64,000 nt of DNA, taken from Rhynochetos jubatus (lineage: Eukaryota > Chordata > Aves > Eurypygiformes > Rhynochetidae). The position numbers and the translations under genes are program-made. Below are positions 63,046 through 64,000 of this stretch, piece after piece (position 1 is the stretch's first letter; each line of letters opens with the position of its first letter). The stretch is from positions 11,713,170 through 11,777,169 of the forward strand of contig CM050655.1 in the NCBI GenBank assembly GCA_027574665.1, read 5' to 3'. The notes under the pieces are model-generated. The model was not told the origin of the DNA and did not search any database. It worked only from the letters and a program-made list of their open reading frames with translations.

Positions 63046-64000
63046 AAGCACCTCCAGATCACTTAGCTTTTCAGACGATATTTCCTTAAGTATTATTACC
63101 ACTGCTCTCAGTTTTCAATATAGGTAAGCCAAAAGCAAGGTTGAGGTGACATTTCAGTAGCAAACTCATTTCATAACAAATTTTCCTAAAACATTCAATC
63201 TGAGATAACGACACGATATAGATGAGAGCATGTGGTGAAGCAAATCGATAGCAAATATACAGACAATATTTGGACTAATCAGTATCCATTTTCATATTTA
63301 CTTACTGCAAACTTTTCAATAACTGCATTTTACAAGTTCAAATATGTAGGAAATATAAATTTGAAATTCATATGTGCAACTATTCACTCAAAGTATAAAA
63401 TCGTATAACAAATTGAAAAAAAACCCCAAAAACCAAAAAACCTTCTAGGACACTGATGTAAGGCACCCAATCGGAGATAAGAAACTTGGGATCATGAGAT
63501 GGAGGTAAGTAATTTTGTAAGAAAAAAAGGTCAGTATTAGGGCATTGGTTTGGGAAAGAAAGGAGGCCATGAATTATTTACCATTCCAATGTAAATGCAG
63601 TAATAGAGAAAACTTATCATGGGAAATCCACACAGAGGAAATCCAGTCACACACAAAAAGAGACAGAAATTAATAGTATAAATTATTCACTGTAAAGTTA
63701 TGGCCAAACTGGTATATAACATGTATTTTTACTGGTCTGAGAGACCTCAACTTAATACTCTATGAAGAAACAGTTAATTTCCCACAATTGTGTTAATTAC
63801 TTTTGTATCCCAATTAATGTGAAATAGATTGCATTCCTTTCATATAAACAATGCAAGATAACAAACCCAAATACTTTTAAAAGAGACTATTTTGTTTGAT
63901 TTATGGTAGAATTACTATTATTACATTTATAAATCATATGTTGTCTGCATACTTTTATTGTGATTTTTATTAAATAACTCTATGGAGGAAAAAAGAAACC
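63046..64000. other. Unassigned AT-rich sequence
   Basis: No gene recognised; a weak mini-exon-like segment at 63,449-63,504 is treated as a finding only. Confidence 0.5.

Noticed and set aside
1-64000. CRISPR array, operon, phage or bacterial island
   Set aside because: No regularly spaced repeats and no dense coding; repeats and composition are those of a bird nuclear genome.

Overview
The window looks like non-coding nuclear DNA from a bird. The evidence is repeat content: several copies of the CR1 non-LTR retrotransposon carrying the typical avian 3' end (a short run of the octamer seen as ATTCTATG or TCTGTGAA variants), one long terminal repeat of a type I know from bird genomes, and faint old MIR-type SINEs. 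There is no Alu or L1, and no bacterial gene organisation. I recognise no host protein-coding gene, tRNA, rRNA or CRISPR array. The open frames on both strands are short and, outside the CR1 copies, match no family I know. The species cannot be told from this sequence.

Layout. 1-6,240: a CR1 3' end (247-843, plus strand) followed by plain sequence with one MIR relic. 6,243-6,860: a GC-richer patch with few stop codons. 6,900-22,000: mostly featureless AT-rich DNA with a perfect hairpin (8,021-8,045), a cluster of C/EBP-like half sites (11,877-11,913) and a TATA-like box followed by a short ORF (12,199 onward). 22,000-26,650: the repeat-dense part, with one antisense LTR, a CR1 3' end, a bare CR1 tail, a 37-bp tandem duplication and an old antisense CR1. 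26,650-39,900: a MIR relic, a 24-bp A-run, a candidate exon (35,491-35,610), a hairpin, a better MIR copy, a 20-bp perfect palindrome and two short antisense CR1 remnants. 39,900-50,060: an A/C-only tract, then the two largest CR1 copies, one antisense (46,924-47,775) and one sense (49,213-50,056). 50,060-64,000: almost no recognisable repeats, several stretches that read like conserved non-coding DNA, and one MIR relic near the end.

The CR1 copies are 5'-truncated and all broken by frameshifts, stops or deletions, so none can code for a working reverse transcriptase. They are of different ages: the copies at 247, 23,351 and 46,924 are close to the consensus I remember, while those at 26,275 and 49,213 are heavily decayed.

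I did not find a convincing new biological system. The best leads are a 120-bp phase-0 candidate exon with a strong splice donor at 35,610/35,611, the C/EBP-like repeat cluster at 11,877-11,913, and the TATA-plus-ORF arrangement at 12,199. All three are inferences from local sequence and need alignment or RNA data.
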